A stretch of 48,441 bases of DNA from an uncultured Solirubrobacteraceae bacterium (GCA_955652345.1 CATPBV010000112.1:1-48441); one strand, 5' to 3'. Positions 31,350 to 39,944 are shown, counted from the first letter of the stretch. The notes: generated by a model not told the origin, from the sequence alone. Program-made: numbers and translations.

Positions 31350-34300
31350 TCAGCGTCTTCGCCCGGAGGCGAAGCTCATCACCGGCGGCGCAACGGCGCG
31401 GAAGTCCTCGGCTTCGCCGGAGCCGCCCGCGGCCACGCGTCGCCCGGCTTTGGCCGCTTCGCGGGCGGTCGCTAGCTCGCGCTCGTCGAGCGGCGAGAAG
31501 TCCTTGACCTCCGCAACCAGCTGGTCCGGCGCCACAATCGACCCCACTCGGTCCACCAGCACGCTGATTGCTCCTCCGGCTGCCGGCAGACGCTCGAGCT
31601 TGCCGTCGACGAGCATCAGCGGCTCCGTTCGGACGGTCAGGCGGTGGCGCTCGTACAGGTCCGGCGGAATGATCAGATTGATCGTCCCGTGCTCGTCCTC
31701 CAGCAGCACGAACACGATCCCGTTGGCGGTGCCCGGGCGCTGGCGCGCCACCACCAGGCCCCCGATCCGCACCCGGGTCCCGTGCCGGAGGGTCTCCAGG
31801 TCGCGGCTGGTCACGGCGTTCGCCGGAAGCCGGTCTCGGAGCAGCGCCAGTGGATGGGAGCCGGTCGTCAGCCCCGTCGTCCGGTAGTCGGCGAGCATCC
31901 TCTCCCACGAGGAGAGCTTGCGAAGCTCGGGCGGCGCCGGAAGGTCGAGGGGAAGGGCCAGCTGAATCCCGCCGGGGACGGTTGTGCCGGGCGTCGCAAC
32001 GCCGAGCTGCCAGAGGGCAATCCGCCGCGCCGACCCTGGCTGCCCTCCTGCGTCCACAAGCGAGTCGCATGCCCCCGACCAGGCGAGCAGCTCGAGCGAG
32101 GCGGCGCTCGAGCCGGCACGCGAGGCCAGATCCGAGAGGCTGCGAAAGCGGCCGCCGGACTGGCGCGCGGCGACCAGCTCTCGCACTTCCTGCTCGCGGA
32201 CGCTCCGCACATACCCGAGGCCGATCCGAACCCGGCCGCTCGTCCGATCCGCGTCTGCATCCCGCTGTTCTGAGCCTTCCCGCTCGAGCTCGCATTCGGC
32301 CGCGCTCTCGTTGACATCGGGCGCCAGCACCTCGATCCCGCGACGCTGCGCCTCGTGCACGAGCGCGTCAGGGGGATAGAAACCCATCGGCTGCTCGTTC
32401 AGCAGCGAGCACAGAAACTCGGGGCCGTGATGAACTCGAAGCCACGTGGACTGGTAGGCGAGCAGCCCGAATGCCGCCCCATGGGCCTTGGGAAAGCCGA
32501 AGCCGGAGAAGCCCTGGACCATCGAGAAGACGCGCTCGGCGGTTGCCTCGTCCACTCCATGCTTGCGGCGCGCGCCGCTGACGAAGCGCTTGTGGTAGGC
32601 CTCGATCGCCGCCTCTGAGCGCTTACGGCTCATCGCCCGCCGCAACCCCTCGGCCTCGCCGGGAGAGAAGCCTGCAAATGCGATCGCGACCTCCAGCACC
32701 TGGTCCTGGAAGATGATCGTGCCAAGCGTCTCGCGGAGCACCGGCTCGAGCGAGGGATGCTCGTACGGGACTTGATAATCAGGGTCGACGCGCAGCCGCT
32801 GACGGCGGGCGATATAGGGGTTGACGGCCCCGCCTTGGATCGGGCCCGGCCGGACGATCGCAACCTGGATCGTCAGGTCCTTCAGATTCTCGGGTCGCGT
32901 CCGGTGAAGCGACTGCATCTGGGCGCGGCTCTCGATCTGGAACACCCCGGTCGTGTCGGCGTTCTGGATGCACTCGTAGGTCGCGGGGTCGTCGTAGGGA
33001 ATCTGCGAGAGATCGATCCGCTCATCTCGAGTACGTGCGATCAGCTCCACCGTCCGCTCGACCGCCGAGAGCATCCCAAGTCCCAGCAGGTCGATCTTGA
33101 GAAAGCCGGCGTCAGCACAGGAGTCCTTGTCCCAGTGTGCGATCTGCCTGCCCTCCATCGCGGCAGGGACGATCGGGCAGCAGTCGATGAGCGGGCGCGT
33201 CGAGATGATCATCCCGCCCGAGTGCTGGGAGAGGTGGCGGGGCAGCCCATGGGCCTTCGCAGCAAGCCGTGCAAGCCAGGCCCAACGGCCGGTGGAGCCC
33301 CGGCCGGTATTGGTCAAGGCACTCTCGATGTCCTTGGCAACCTGGCGGGCGTCCCAACCCTCGCTGCCGCGAGCGACTCGCTCGATCTCGCCGGGCGGCA
33401 GCCCCAGCGCCTTGCCGAGCTCACGAATCGCGCCGCGCGCACGGTAGGTGGGAAACGCGGCGACCAGCGCCGAGCGGTCGTGCCCATAGCGCTCGTGCAC
33501 GCGCGGGATCAGCTTCTCCCTGATATCCCGCGGGAAGTCCAGGTCGATGTCGGGAAGCGCGGTCAGCTCCTCGTTCAGGAAGCGCCCGATCAGGAGCTCA
33601 TTGGCGATCGGGTCGACGTGCGAGAGCCCGGTCAGGTAGCAGACGATCGAGGACACGCTCGAGCCGCGGCCGCGGCCGGGCGGCAGCAGCGCGCGGGCGC
33701 TGTCCGGCCCTCGCACCTCCACCGCGACCTCGCGCGCCAGCTCGAGCATGTCGTGGTGAAGCAGGAAGAAGCCTGGGAGGTGGAGCTTCTCGATGATCCG
33801 AAGCTCTTCCCGCACTCGCCCTTCCGCTGTCTCTCGAATCGACGCGGACGCGTCTCGGTAGCGGTCGCTCACGCGCGCCTGGCAGAGCTCGGACAGCTTG
33901 CCCATCGCCTTGCCGTCCTCGGCTCCGGGATATCTGTAGCCGAGGTCGTTTGTCAGGTCGAAGCGCAACCTTCCGGCGAGGGCGGCGGTCTCGGCCACCG
34001 CATCCGGATGCTCGGGAAAGCGGGCCGCCATCGCCTCGGGTGAGGCGAGCACGTGGCTGAAGTTTCCGCGCCGCTGCGGCTCTGAGGCATCGAGCGTGGT
34101 GTGCAGACGTACCGCCACAAGCGCGTCCTGCAAGGGAGCACGCGAGCGAGAGTGGGCGTGGACGTTGCCGGTGGCCACGCACGGGACGCCGAGCCTGGCA
34201 GCCAGCCCGGCCAGCCGCCGGTTACGGTCGCGATCGTCGCGCAGAAACGGCCGCTGCAGCTCGATCCGCATCCGGTCTGATCCGAACGCCTCGAGGAGTG

Positions 34301-34784
34301 CCCTCAGCGTTGGCTCGTCGTGAACGCCGCGCAGCGCGCACCCGCTCAGGCACACGAGCCCCTGGGCATGGGCGAGGACGTCGCTGAGATCCACATACGC
34401 TTGCGAGGGTGGCCCCGGCTTCTCGCGCGTGTGCGCGTGCGCGCGGGTCAAGAGGCGACAGAGATTCGACCAGCCACAGGCGTCTTCGACGAGCAGCGTC
34501 AGATGGCGGCCCTCGCGCTTGCGGCCCGCTCGGCATCCTGCCTCGCCTGATTGGGCCGCGCGCGAGTCATCCGGCTCGAGATCGATCTCGGCTCCATGAA
34601 TCGGTCTCAGCCCAAGCGCCCGCGCTGAGACGGCGAACTCCATCGAGCCAGAGACCGAGTTGTGGTCGGTCAGCGCGAGCGTCCCATGCCCGAGCTCGAG
34701 CGCCGCCGGGACCAGCTCATCCGGCAGCGAAGCCCCATCGAGGAACGAGAAGGCGGAGTGGCAGTGGAGCTCAACGTAAGCCAT
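31350..34784 (-). CDS. dnaE2: Error-prone DNA polymerase DnaE2 (ImuC)
   Basis: A 1144-residue C-family polymerase from ATG 34784 (MAYVELHCHSAFSFLDGAS). It has the PHP domain (HCHS, LTDHNSVSG), the palm motif with catalytic aspartates P-D-I-D-L-D-F, G-R-G-R-G-S-S-V near residue 375, the fingers segment, the helix-hairpin-helix part, and a C-terminal OB fold (T-R-V-R-I-G-G-L-V-V-A-R-Q-R-P). DnaE2 performs mutagenic translesion synthesis and works with ImuB and, where present, ImuA'. A LexA box lies directly before the start. imuB and the DUF6504 gene are 3.5 kb away on the same strand, so the mutasome is split by an efflux module and an AKR-fold gene. No imuA' is present in the window. Confidence 0.95.
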   Translation of the reverse strand: MAYVELHCHSAFSFLDGASLPDELVPAALELGHGTLALTDHNSVSGSMEFAVSARALGLRPIHGAEIDLEPDDSRAAQSGEAGCRAGRKREGRHLTLLVEDACGWSNLCRLLTRAHAHTREKPGPPSQAYVDLSDVLAHAQGLVCLSGCALRGVHDEPTLRALLEAFGSDRMRIELQRPFLRDDRDRNRRLAGLAARLGVPCVATGNVHAHSRSRAPLQDALVAVRLHTTLDASEPQRRGNFSHVLASPEAMAARFPEHPDAVAETAALAGRLRFDLTNDLGYRYPGAEDGKAMGKLSELCQARVSDRYRDASASIRETAEGRVREELRIIEKLHLPGFFLLHHDMLELAREVAVEVRGPDSARALLPPGRGRGSSVSSIVCYLTGLSHVDPIANELLIGRFLNEELTALPDIDLDFPRDIREKLIPRVHERYGHDRSALVAAFPTYRARGAIRELGKALGLPPGEIERVARGSEGWDARQVAKDIESALTNTGRGSTGRWAWLARLAAKAHGLPRHLSQHSGGMIISTRPLIDCCPIVPAAMEGRQIAHWDKDSCADAGFLKIDLLGLGMLSAVERTVELIARTRDERIDLSQIPYDDPATYECIQNADTTGVFQIESRAQMQSLHRTRPENLKDLTIQVAIVRPGPIQGGAVNPYIARRQRLRVDPDYQVPYEHPSLEPVLRETLGTIIFQDQVLEVAIAFAGFSPGEAEGLRRAMSRKRSEAAIEAYHKRFVSGARRKHGVDEATAERVFSMVQGFSGFGFPKAHGAAFGLLAYQSTWLRVHHGPEFLCSLLNEQPMGFYPPDALVHEAQRRGIEVLAPDVNESAAECELEREGSEQRDADADRTSGRVRIGLGYVRSVREQEVRELVAARQSGGRFRSLSDLASRAGSSAASLELLAWSGACDSLVDAGGQPGSARRIALWQLGVATPGTTVPGGIQLALPLDLPAPPELRKLSSWERMLADYRTTGLTTGSHPLALLRDRLPANAVTSRDLETLRHGTRVRIGGLVVARQRPGTANGIVFVLLEDEHGTINLIIPPDLYERHRLTVRTEPLMLVDGKLERLPAAGGAISVLVDRVGSIVAPDQLVAEVKDFSPLDERELATAREAAKAGRRVAAGGSGEAEDFRAVAPPVMSFASGRRR

Positions 34785-34785
34785 G

Positions 34786-34799
34786 CGAACGTATGTTCC
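34786..34799 (-). promoter_or_regulatory. LexA (SOS) box of dnaE2
   Basis: CGAACGTATGTTCC matches the consensus CGAAC-RNRY-GTTYG except the last base. It ends one base before the dnaE2 start codon on the minus strand. Confidence 0.8.
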
Positions 34800-34838
34800 C
34801 ACACGAGGCGGCGCCCACGAACAGTTTCGCGAAGGGGC

Positions 34839-34889
34839 TTGACAACTTATTAGTGACTGCTAAGCTATCGCCTAGTTAGCACTCACTAA
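34839..34889 (+). promoter_or_regulatory. Promoter with TetR-type operator for the MFS/TetR unit
   Basis: A consensus -35 TTGACA (34839-34844) is followed by TTAGTGACTGCTAA (34850-34863), 12 spacer bases, and TTAGCACTCACTAA (34876-34889), which are inverted copies with 13 of 14 matching positions. The dyad covers the -10 and start-site region and runs up to the AAGGAG ribosome site, so binding would block transcription. The cotranscribed TetR protein is the obvious ligand. Confidence 0.8.
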
Positions 34890-34895
34890 GGAGAG

Positions 34896-36329
34896 ATGAT
34901 GAATTCTCAAACGAACTCAACGCGCCGCGGCTGGACCCTCGCGATCGTCTCGATCGCGCTGTTCATGGTGGTCCTCGACAACCTCGTCGTGAACGTGGCC
35001 CTCCCCAGCATCCACCAGGATCTGGGCGCCTCGATCCAGTCGCTCGAGTGGACCGTCAACGCGTACATCCTCGCCTACGCAGTGCTGCTCCTGACCGGCG
35101 CGGTTCTGGGAGACCGCTTCGGCCGCAAGCGCATGTTCATCGCAGGCGTCTCACTGTTCACCCTCTCCTCGGCGGCCGCGGCGCTCGCGCCCTCGATCGG
35201 TCTGCTGATCCTCGCACGCGCAATTCAGGGCATCGGCGCGGCGATCGTGACGCCGCTGACTCTGACCCTGCTCGCCGACGCATTTCCGCCCGAGCGCCGA
35301 GGGGTGGCTCTCGGCGTGTGGTCGGGTATCTCAGGAATCGCCGTTGCCCTCGGACCGCTCGTCGGTGGCGCCGTCGTGCAGGCCGCTTCATGGCATTGGA
35401 TCTTCTGGATCAACGTCCCGATTGGGGTGGCCCTGGTTCCGCTGGCCGCCCGCAGGCTCTCCGAGAGCCGCGGCGCGCAGCGCGGGCTTGACCTCACCGG
35501 CCTTGCGCTCGGCTCGAGCGGACTGTTCGGGATCGTCTACGGGCTGATTCGCTCGCAGTCCCTGGGCTGGGGCAGCACGGAGGTGCTCGCCGCCCTGATC
35601 GCGGGTGCGATTCTCCTGGTCGCGTTCATCGTCTACGAGCTCCGCACCACGGACCCGCTGCTGCCGATGAGCTTCTTCCGTAATCGCGCGTTCGTCGTGA
35701 CCAACGCGGTTTCCCTGGCGATGTACTTCGGGATGTTCGGCTCGATCTTCTTCCTGAGCCAATTCCTCCAGAACGTCCTGCACAACTCGCCGCTCCAGGC
35801 AGGCGTAAAGCTGCTGGCGTGGACGGGAGCAACGATGGTCGTCTCGCCACTCGCCGGCTTCTTCTCGGAGCGGTGGGGAAGCCGCTGGTTCATGGTCGCG
35901 GGGCTGGGCCTCCAGGCTCTCGCGCTCGGCTGGCTCGCCCAGCTCGCTGGACTCCATACGACCTACACCAGCATGATTGGCCCGTTCGTGCTCGCCGGTT
36001 CGGGAATGGCGCTCGTGTTCGCGCCGGCCGCCAACGCGGTCCTGTCCTCGGTGCACATCGATCAGACCGGTCAGGCCTCGGGCGCCACAAACGCGATCCG
36101 GGAGCTCGGAGGAGTCCTCGGCGTGGCCGTTCTCGCAACCGTGTTCACGAGCACCGGCAGCTATGTGTCACCGCAGGCGTTCGTGAACGGCATGGTGCCG
36201 GCGGTGTGGGTCGGAGCCGGCGTGCTCGCTGCCGGCGCACTGCTTGCGGCCGTGCTCCCGTTCACCACAAGGACCTCGCTCGCCCAGGTCCCCTCGGATG
36301 TGGCCGAGCTCGCCGGGGCAGCCGCGTGA
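34896..36329 (+). CDS. MFS multidrug efflux transporter (DHA2/EmrB-QacA type)
   Basis: A 477-residue polytopic protein with about 14 transmembrane helices, as expected for DHA2 transporters. Helix 1 contains V-V-L-D-N-L-V-V-N-V-A-L-P-S-I (motif D1), the loop 2-3 motif A is G-D-R-F-G-R-K-R-M-F, and motif C-like G-P-L-V-G-G is in helix 5. It exports drugs or other hydrophobic compounds using the proton gradient. ATG 34899 has better spacing from AAGGAG than 34896. The tetR gene follows; a GTG start at 36326 would overlap this stop. Expression is probably repressed through the dyad at 34850-34889. Confidence 0.92.
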   Translation: MMNSQTNSTRRGWTLAIVSIALFMVVLDNLVVNVALPSIHQDLGASIQSLEWTVNAYILAYAVLLLTGAVLGDRFGRKRMFIAGVSLFTLSSAAAALAPSIGLLILARAIQGIGAAIVTPLTLTLLADAFPPERRGVALGVWSGISGIAVALGPLVGGAVVQAASWHWIFWINVPIGVALVPLAARRLSESRGAQRGLDLTGLALGSSGLFGIVYGLIRSQSLGWGSTEVLAALIAGAILLVAFIVYELRTTDPLLPMSFFRNRAFVVTNAVSLAMYFGMFGSIFFLSQFLQNVLHNSPLQAGVKLLAWTGATMVVSPLAGFFSERWGSRWFMVAGLGLQALALGWLAQLAGLHTTYTSMIGPFVLAGSGMALVFAPAANAVLSSVHIDQTGQASGATNAIRELGGVLGVAVLATVFTSTGSYVSPQAFVNGMVPAVWVGAGVLAAGALLAAVLPFTTRTSLAQVPSDVAELAGAAA

Positions 36330-36352
36330 GTGCGTACGATCGAGGTGCGCGC

Positions 36353-36952
36353 ATGACCACCCCCGGCACCGAGCAAGTCAGCCCTCGCCGTCAGCGCGTC
36401 CCCGCCGCTCAGCGGCGGGACGCGCTCGTCGAGGCGGCTGTGCACGAGTTCGCCCAGGGCGGACTCCATGGCACGCCGGTCGACCGGATCGCTCGACGCG
36501 TCGGCGTGGCGCAGCCGTACGTGTTCAGCTTGTTCGGGAGCAAGCGCGACCTGTTCCTGGCAGCCGTCGATCGCGACTTCGAGGCCGTCTCGGAAACGTT
36601 CAGTCGCGCCGCTGCGGAGTTCGATCCCACGACCGCCGAACCCGACATGGACGTGCTGAAGGCGATGGGGCGCGCCTATGTCGAGCTGCTCTCCTCAGAC
36701 CGCGACTACCTGATGCTCCAGCATCAGGCATACGCGGCGTGCGATGACGAGACGATTCGCGATCACGTTCGCGCGCGTTACGCGGGACTCGTGCGGCATG
36801 TGGAGCGGCTGTCCAGCGCCGAGCCCGAGCGGATCGACGAGTTCTTCCGCAACGGCATGTGGCTCAACGTGGCCGCCGCGATGGGCGTCGAAGACCTGTC
36901 CGTCGGCTGCGAATGGATCCGCGCCGAGGGGCTGAGCGCGAGCGAGTCGTAG
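36353..36952 (+). CDS. TetR/AcrR-family repressor
   Basis: A 199-residue regulator. The start ATG 36353 has GAGGT 7 nt upstream; a GTG at 36326 would add nine residues and overlap the MFS stop. The N-terminal DNA-binding domain reads R-R-D-A-L-V-E-A-A-V-H-E-F, T-P-V-D-R-I-A-R-R-V-G-V-A-Q-P-Y-V-F-S-L-F-G-S-K-R-D-L-F, typical of TetR. The C-terminal domain is helical and variable; ligand unknown. It is the second gene of the efflux unit and probably represses that unit from the dyad upstream of the transporter. Confidence 0.92.
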   Translation: MTTPGTEQVSPRRQRVPAAQRRDALVEAAVHEFAQGGLHGTPVDRIARRVGVAQPYVFSLFGSKRDLFLAAVDRDFEAVSETFSRAAAEFDPTTAEPDMDVLKAMGRAYVELLSSDRDYLMLQHQAYAACDDETIRDHVRARYAGLVRHVERLSSAEPERIDEFFRNGMWLNVAAAMGVEDLSVGCEWIRAEGLSASES

Positions 36953-36962
36953 CCGCCGAGCG

Positions 36963-38150
36963 CTAGCGAGCCGGAGCTGCCGCGAGCGCGAGGTCGCGCT
37001 GGGGATCGATCCCCCATCGCCGGGCCACGTCCTCGAGGTTCTGATCGAGAGCCCAGCGGTCGGGCTTGGAGTCGCCCGTGTAGTCGGGGCTGGCTCCTTT
37101 CAGGGCCATGCAGCCGGTGTTGTCACCAAGCCTACGGATCGCTTCCACGTCGGCCGATGAGAGCCGCCGCTCCCGCGGGAGCGCCGCAAGCTCGGCACGC
37201 TTCTCCTCGACCGGCCGCGCCTCGGCGCCGAGCTCCTGAATCAGCGTCGGAACCACGCACTGCACCGCGTCGTGGGCCAGATTCCACTGGCATGCGAGCT
37301 GGATCATCGACAGCCCTGCCCGCTGCGCGATCGGCCGCATCGCCTCCATGCGCTCGCGCCCGGCCTCGATCCAACCGACTGGCCTGAAGCTGCGATGGTC
37401 CTGCGGCGGGAGCTCCTGACCGGGGATGAGGTCGTCGAAGAACAAGCCGCCGTAGTCGACGACACGAGTGATCACGTTGACCCCCGCCTGCGCCGCCGCG
37501 CCGAGACACAGCTCGCCTGGCCACGGCTCGAGCGGATTCAGGATGATCATCGCCCAGTCGATCGCCGTACCGAATCGCTCGAGGCAAGCGATCAGGTCGA
37601 GGGTGAAGCCGTTCGCCGGCCCTGGCGCGACGCCGATCATCCGCGTGAGGCCCACGTCCTTCAGGCCCGACATCGCGTCCCACACGGCCTCGGACCGGTA
37701 GCCGGTGCGGTCCGGGTTGTGCAGCAGCAGTAGATCGAAGCGATCGATCGCACAGCGCTCGAGGCTGCGTTCGGTCGCCATCCGCAGGTAATCGGCATAG
37801 CCGCCCGCATCGCGAAGCTGAGGATCGGTGAACCGCGGGAAGCCCTTGGCGCCGTCCCGCTGGCCGGTATAGAAGTCGTGGCCGACCGCACCCACGACGC
37901 AGACATCCTCGCGGCGGGTCCCCGCAAGCGAGCGACCCAACAGCGCGTCCGCATCCCCGAGGCCGTAGACGTCGGCCGTGATCACGGTCTTGATCGACTC
38001 ATCCGGCGTCAGCAGCGAGATCAGCCGCTCGTCGTCGAGCGCATCGCCGAAGCGCATGAACCGGCCGCCGCTCCAGGTCCCGATCGCGGTCGGTCCGGGA
38101 TCGACATGCGCGGTCTCCCCCGGATCCACATGACGGGCAGAATCGGTCAT
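36963..38150 (-). CDS. Aldo-keto reductase-fold protein with altered catalytic tetrad
   Basis: A 395-residue protein from ATG 38150; the longer frame to 38474 crosses the long palindrome and the next gene and is not used. The barrel shows V-I-T-A-D-V-Y-G-L-G and R-F-D-L-L-L-L-H-N-P-D, hence the tyrosine and histidine of the AKR tetrad are present. The position of the usual Asp (D-T-A-x-x-Y) is Ile57, and that of the usual Lys is Ala88 in V-C-V-V-G-A-V-G-H. It may therefore bind NADPH or substrates without normal catalysis, or use another mechanism. The C-terminus ends in D-N-T-G-C-M-A-L-K-G and a further helix. It is unrelated to the mutasome genes on either side. Confidence 0.82.
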   Translation of the reverse strand: MTDSARHVDPGETAHVDPGPTAIGTWSGGRFMRFGDALDDERLISLLTPDESIKTVITADVYGLGDADALLGRSLAGTRREDVCVVGAVGHDFYTGQRDGAKGFPRFTDPQLRDAGGYADYLRMATERSLERCAIDRFDLLLLHNPDRTGYRSEAVWDAMSGLKDVGLTRMIGVAPGPANGFTLDLIACLERFGTAIDWAMIILNPLEPWPGELCLGAAAQAGVNVITRVVDYGGLFFDDLIPGQELPPQDHRSFRPVGWIEAGRERMEAMRPIAQRAGLSMIQLACQWNLAHDAVQCVVPTLIQELGAEARPVEEKRAELAALPRERRLSSADVEAIRRLGDNTGCMALKGASPDYTGDSKPDRWALDQNLEDVARRWGIDPQRDLALAAAPAR

Positions 38151-38163
38151 CGATCGCCAGTTT

Positions 38164-38328
38164 AGGTTCGTGGCGAGGTATCTGACGGGATCGGGGCGGT
38201 CGGGGGACGAGAGGGACGGCGCGGACGGGAGGCGACGCGTAGCAGCGCTACACGAGCCGAGTGGCCGGGCCGTATCCGCGAAGTCATCCCGGCCGCATCC
38301 GGACCGGCAGATACCTCGTCGCGGACCT
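38164..38328. repeat. Long imperfect palindrome (~165 bp)
   Basis: The outer arms 38164-38188 and 38304-38328 are inverted copies with 21 of 25 matches, including an uninterrupted CGAGGTATCTG/CAGATACCTCG. A small hairpin GTAGC-AGC-GCTAC (38239-38251) sits exactly at the same centre (about 38245), and the intervening sequence has diverged complementarity. It lies between the AKR-fold gene start and the end of the DUF6504 gene and contains no gene. Confidence 0.7.
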
Positions 38329-38341
38329 TGGTTCGTGGCCG

Positions 38342-38584
38342 TCAGCGCTGCCGCCACCACCTCCCGCTCACCAGATCGTGGAACACGACCTCGTCGCGAC
38401 CGGCGGTCGTCACCACCTCCCAGTAGCGCCGATGCAGCGGCCTGTCGGTCCACCACCGATCCTCGACCAGCCATGATTCCCGCACCGCATCGATCGAAGT
38501 GCCGTCGACCTCAGCGGGCCGGCCTTCCTCGTTGGCGACGACGGTGACGCGGCGCGGAACCGATAGCCGGCGCGGCCCACTCAT
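38342..38584 (-). CDS. DUF6504-like small protein of the ImuB-DnaE2 module
   Basis: An 80-residue protein starting MSGPRRLSVPRRVTVVANEE. The pattern R-P-A-E-V-D-G, V-R-E-S-W-L-V-E-D-R-W-W, Y-W-E-V-V-T and a final F-H-D-L-V-S-G-R-W-W fits the short proteins (DUF6504) that in actinobacteria are encoded beside imuB and dnaE2. They are rich in tryptophan; the function is not established. It lies 16 bp after imuB in the same direction, with GAGGGCAC as ribosome site, so it shares the LexA-controlled transcript. Confidence 0.75.
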   Translation of the reverse strand: MSGPRRLSVPRRVTVVANEEGRPAEVDGTSIDAVRESWLVEDRWWTDRPLHRRYWEVVTTAGRDEVVFHDLVSGRWWRQR

Positions 38585-38600
38585 CTTGTGCCCTCGGCGC

Positions 38601-39821
38601 TCATTCGAACGGCGTCAGTACCGCGCGCCGCTCGGGGAAGCGCGAGTCGGGGTCAACCTCGAGCACCCGCAGGGCGGCCTCCGATCCAGCGGCCGCGCGC
38701 GCCTGGCGGATCGCCTCGCGGAGCCGCGCTGTCCGCGCGGCGGCAGGATCTTCCAACAGAGCGCGCTGATCGCTGGCTGGAGGGCCGAAGGACTCGACCG
38801 CCAGCCGCAGCTCCTGCGCCGGAGCCGGCATCAACGAGAGATGGGGGCCCAGCACCAGCCTCATACGCAGCGGATCGGCGAGCGCCTCGCGAAAGACAGC
38901 CTGCCTGCGCCAAGTGCCACCCTGTTCGACGAGCACCGCCGAAAGCGCCACCGCCCGCACGGTTCGCCCCCGCCGTTCATGCCGAGCGAGCAGGCGATCG
39001 ATCAGCAGTCCCAGTGCGCGCTCGAGCTGCATGCCCGAGGCGGCCTCGGGAAGCACGAGCGACTCGCGCAGGAACTCGCTTGCGGGTCGTGGCCGCAACG
39101 CGCCGTCGCCGCCCCCAGCCAGCTCGCGAGCGAGCAACCCGGCCGCTCCGAGACGGTCCGCCAGGGCATCGGGCGAAAGGGCCACCAGCTCGCCGAGGGT
39201 CCTGATGCCGAGGCGCTCGAGTGCCTCCGGCAGCTCTGCAAGCGCCGGCCGCGCGCGCAGCAGCGCCACCGGCAGTTCAGCCAGGAATGCGCTGGCCTCC
39301 TGACGGCCTCCGGTGACGATCACCGGGCGACGTGTTCGCGCCCGTGTCGCCGCGGCCACCGCGGCAAACCGCGACGGCGCCACCCCGTAGCGGGCAGGTA
39401 CGCCCAGCGCCCGCCGAGCGGCGCTGATCACTCTCTCGATCCGCTCGCGGTCGCCCACGACCCGTGCCCCGTACAGCTTCAGCAGACCGCGAGCGTCGAA
39501 GCACACGAGTCCCGGACGCTCGGGCTCTACAGCCGCTCCGATCGACTCGAGGCGCACCAGCAGCCGCTCCCAGGCCTCGGCCACCCCGGCCGGGTCTGGT
39601 GGGACCAGCGTCAGCCGCGGGCAGCGCGCAAGCGCCTCGCCCAACCGCATCCCTGGGTGGACGCCGAACGCCTCAGCGGCGAGTGAGACCTCGCCGACCA
39701 TCTCCTTCGGACCACCTGAGCCAACGTCCGGCGCAAGCGCCGCAGGAACCCTCAGCAGCTCCGCCCGACCGCCGGCGGCAACCGTGAGCTGGAAGCGCGG
39801 AAGTAGGACGCAGACGACCAT
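38601..39821 (-). CDS. imuB: ImuB, Y-family polymerase-like mutasome protein
   Basis: A 406-residue Y-family protein from ATG 39821 (MVVCVLLPRFQLTV); ATG 39827 and GTG 39836 are in frame. It has the general Y-family layout, including A-L-A-R-C-P-R-L-T-L-V-P-P-D, a palm strand R-P-G-L-V-C-F-D-A-R-G-L-L-K-L-Y-G, R-Y-G-V-A-P-S-R-F-A-A, an HhH region L-E-R-L-G-I-R-T-L-G-E-L-V-A-L and a C-terminal little-finger domain. The D-x-D and S-x-D-E metal motifs of active Y polymerases are absent, as is usual for ImuB, which serves as a hub linking DnaE2 to the beta clamp. I see no clear clamp-binding peptide at the C-terminus. A LexA box lies just upstream; DUF6504 follows by 16 bp. Confidence 0.88.
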   Translation of the reverse strand: MVVCVLLPRFQLTVAAGGRAELLRVPAALAPDVGSGGPKEMVGEVSLAAEAFGVHPGMRLGEALARCPRLTLVPPDPAGVAEAWERLLVRLESIGAAVEPERPGLVCFDARGLLKLYGARVVGDRERIERVISAARRALGVPARYGVAPSRFAAVAAATRARTRRPVIVTGGRQEASAFLAELPVALLRARPALAELPEALERLGIRTLGELVALSPDALADRLGAAGLLARELAGGGDGALRPRPASEFLRESLVLPEAASGMQLERALGLLIDRLLARHERRGRTVRAVALSAVLVEQGGTWRRQAVFREALADPLRMRLVLGPHLSLMPAPAQELRLAVESFGPPASDQRALLEDPAAARTARLREAIRQARAAAGSEAALRVLEVDPDSRFPERRAVLTPFE

Positions 39822-39829
39822 TCCCATGC

Positions 39830-39843
39830 CGAACACATGTTCG
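39830..39843 (-). promoter_or_regulatory. LexA (SOS) box of imuB
   Basis: CGAACACATGTTCG, identical to the box at 2402-2415 and a perfect consensus match, lies 9 bp upstream of the preferred imuB ATG. The in-frame GTG at 39834-39836 lies within it and is therefore unlikely to be the start. Confidence 0.87.
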
Positions 39844-39890
39844 CATAGGCCGCGGACGAACGCCCTGAGTCGACTTCACCCCTAACCCAC

Positions 39891-39933
39891 GGCGCCGGCC
39901 CTTCCCGCCGACTCAGCGGGAGGGGCCGGCGCC
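39891..39933 (-). terminator. Terminator after the phosphodiesterase gene
   Basis: GGCGCCGGCCC and GGGCCGGCGCC arms with further TCCCGC/GCGGGA pairing form a stem of about 17 bp, starting 12 bp past the stop of the gene at 39945. It also separates that gene from the LexA box of imuB. Confidence 0.8.
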
Positions 39934-39944
39934 ACGGCCTGGCA

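Noticed and set aside
32757..34043. 428-codon frame opposite dnaE2
   Set aside because: Antisense to conserved polymerase motifs and without any recognisable domain.
38499..39686. 395-codon plus-strand frame opposite imuB
   Set aside because: Arg/Gln-rich shadow of a well-supported Y-family gene with a LexA box.
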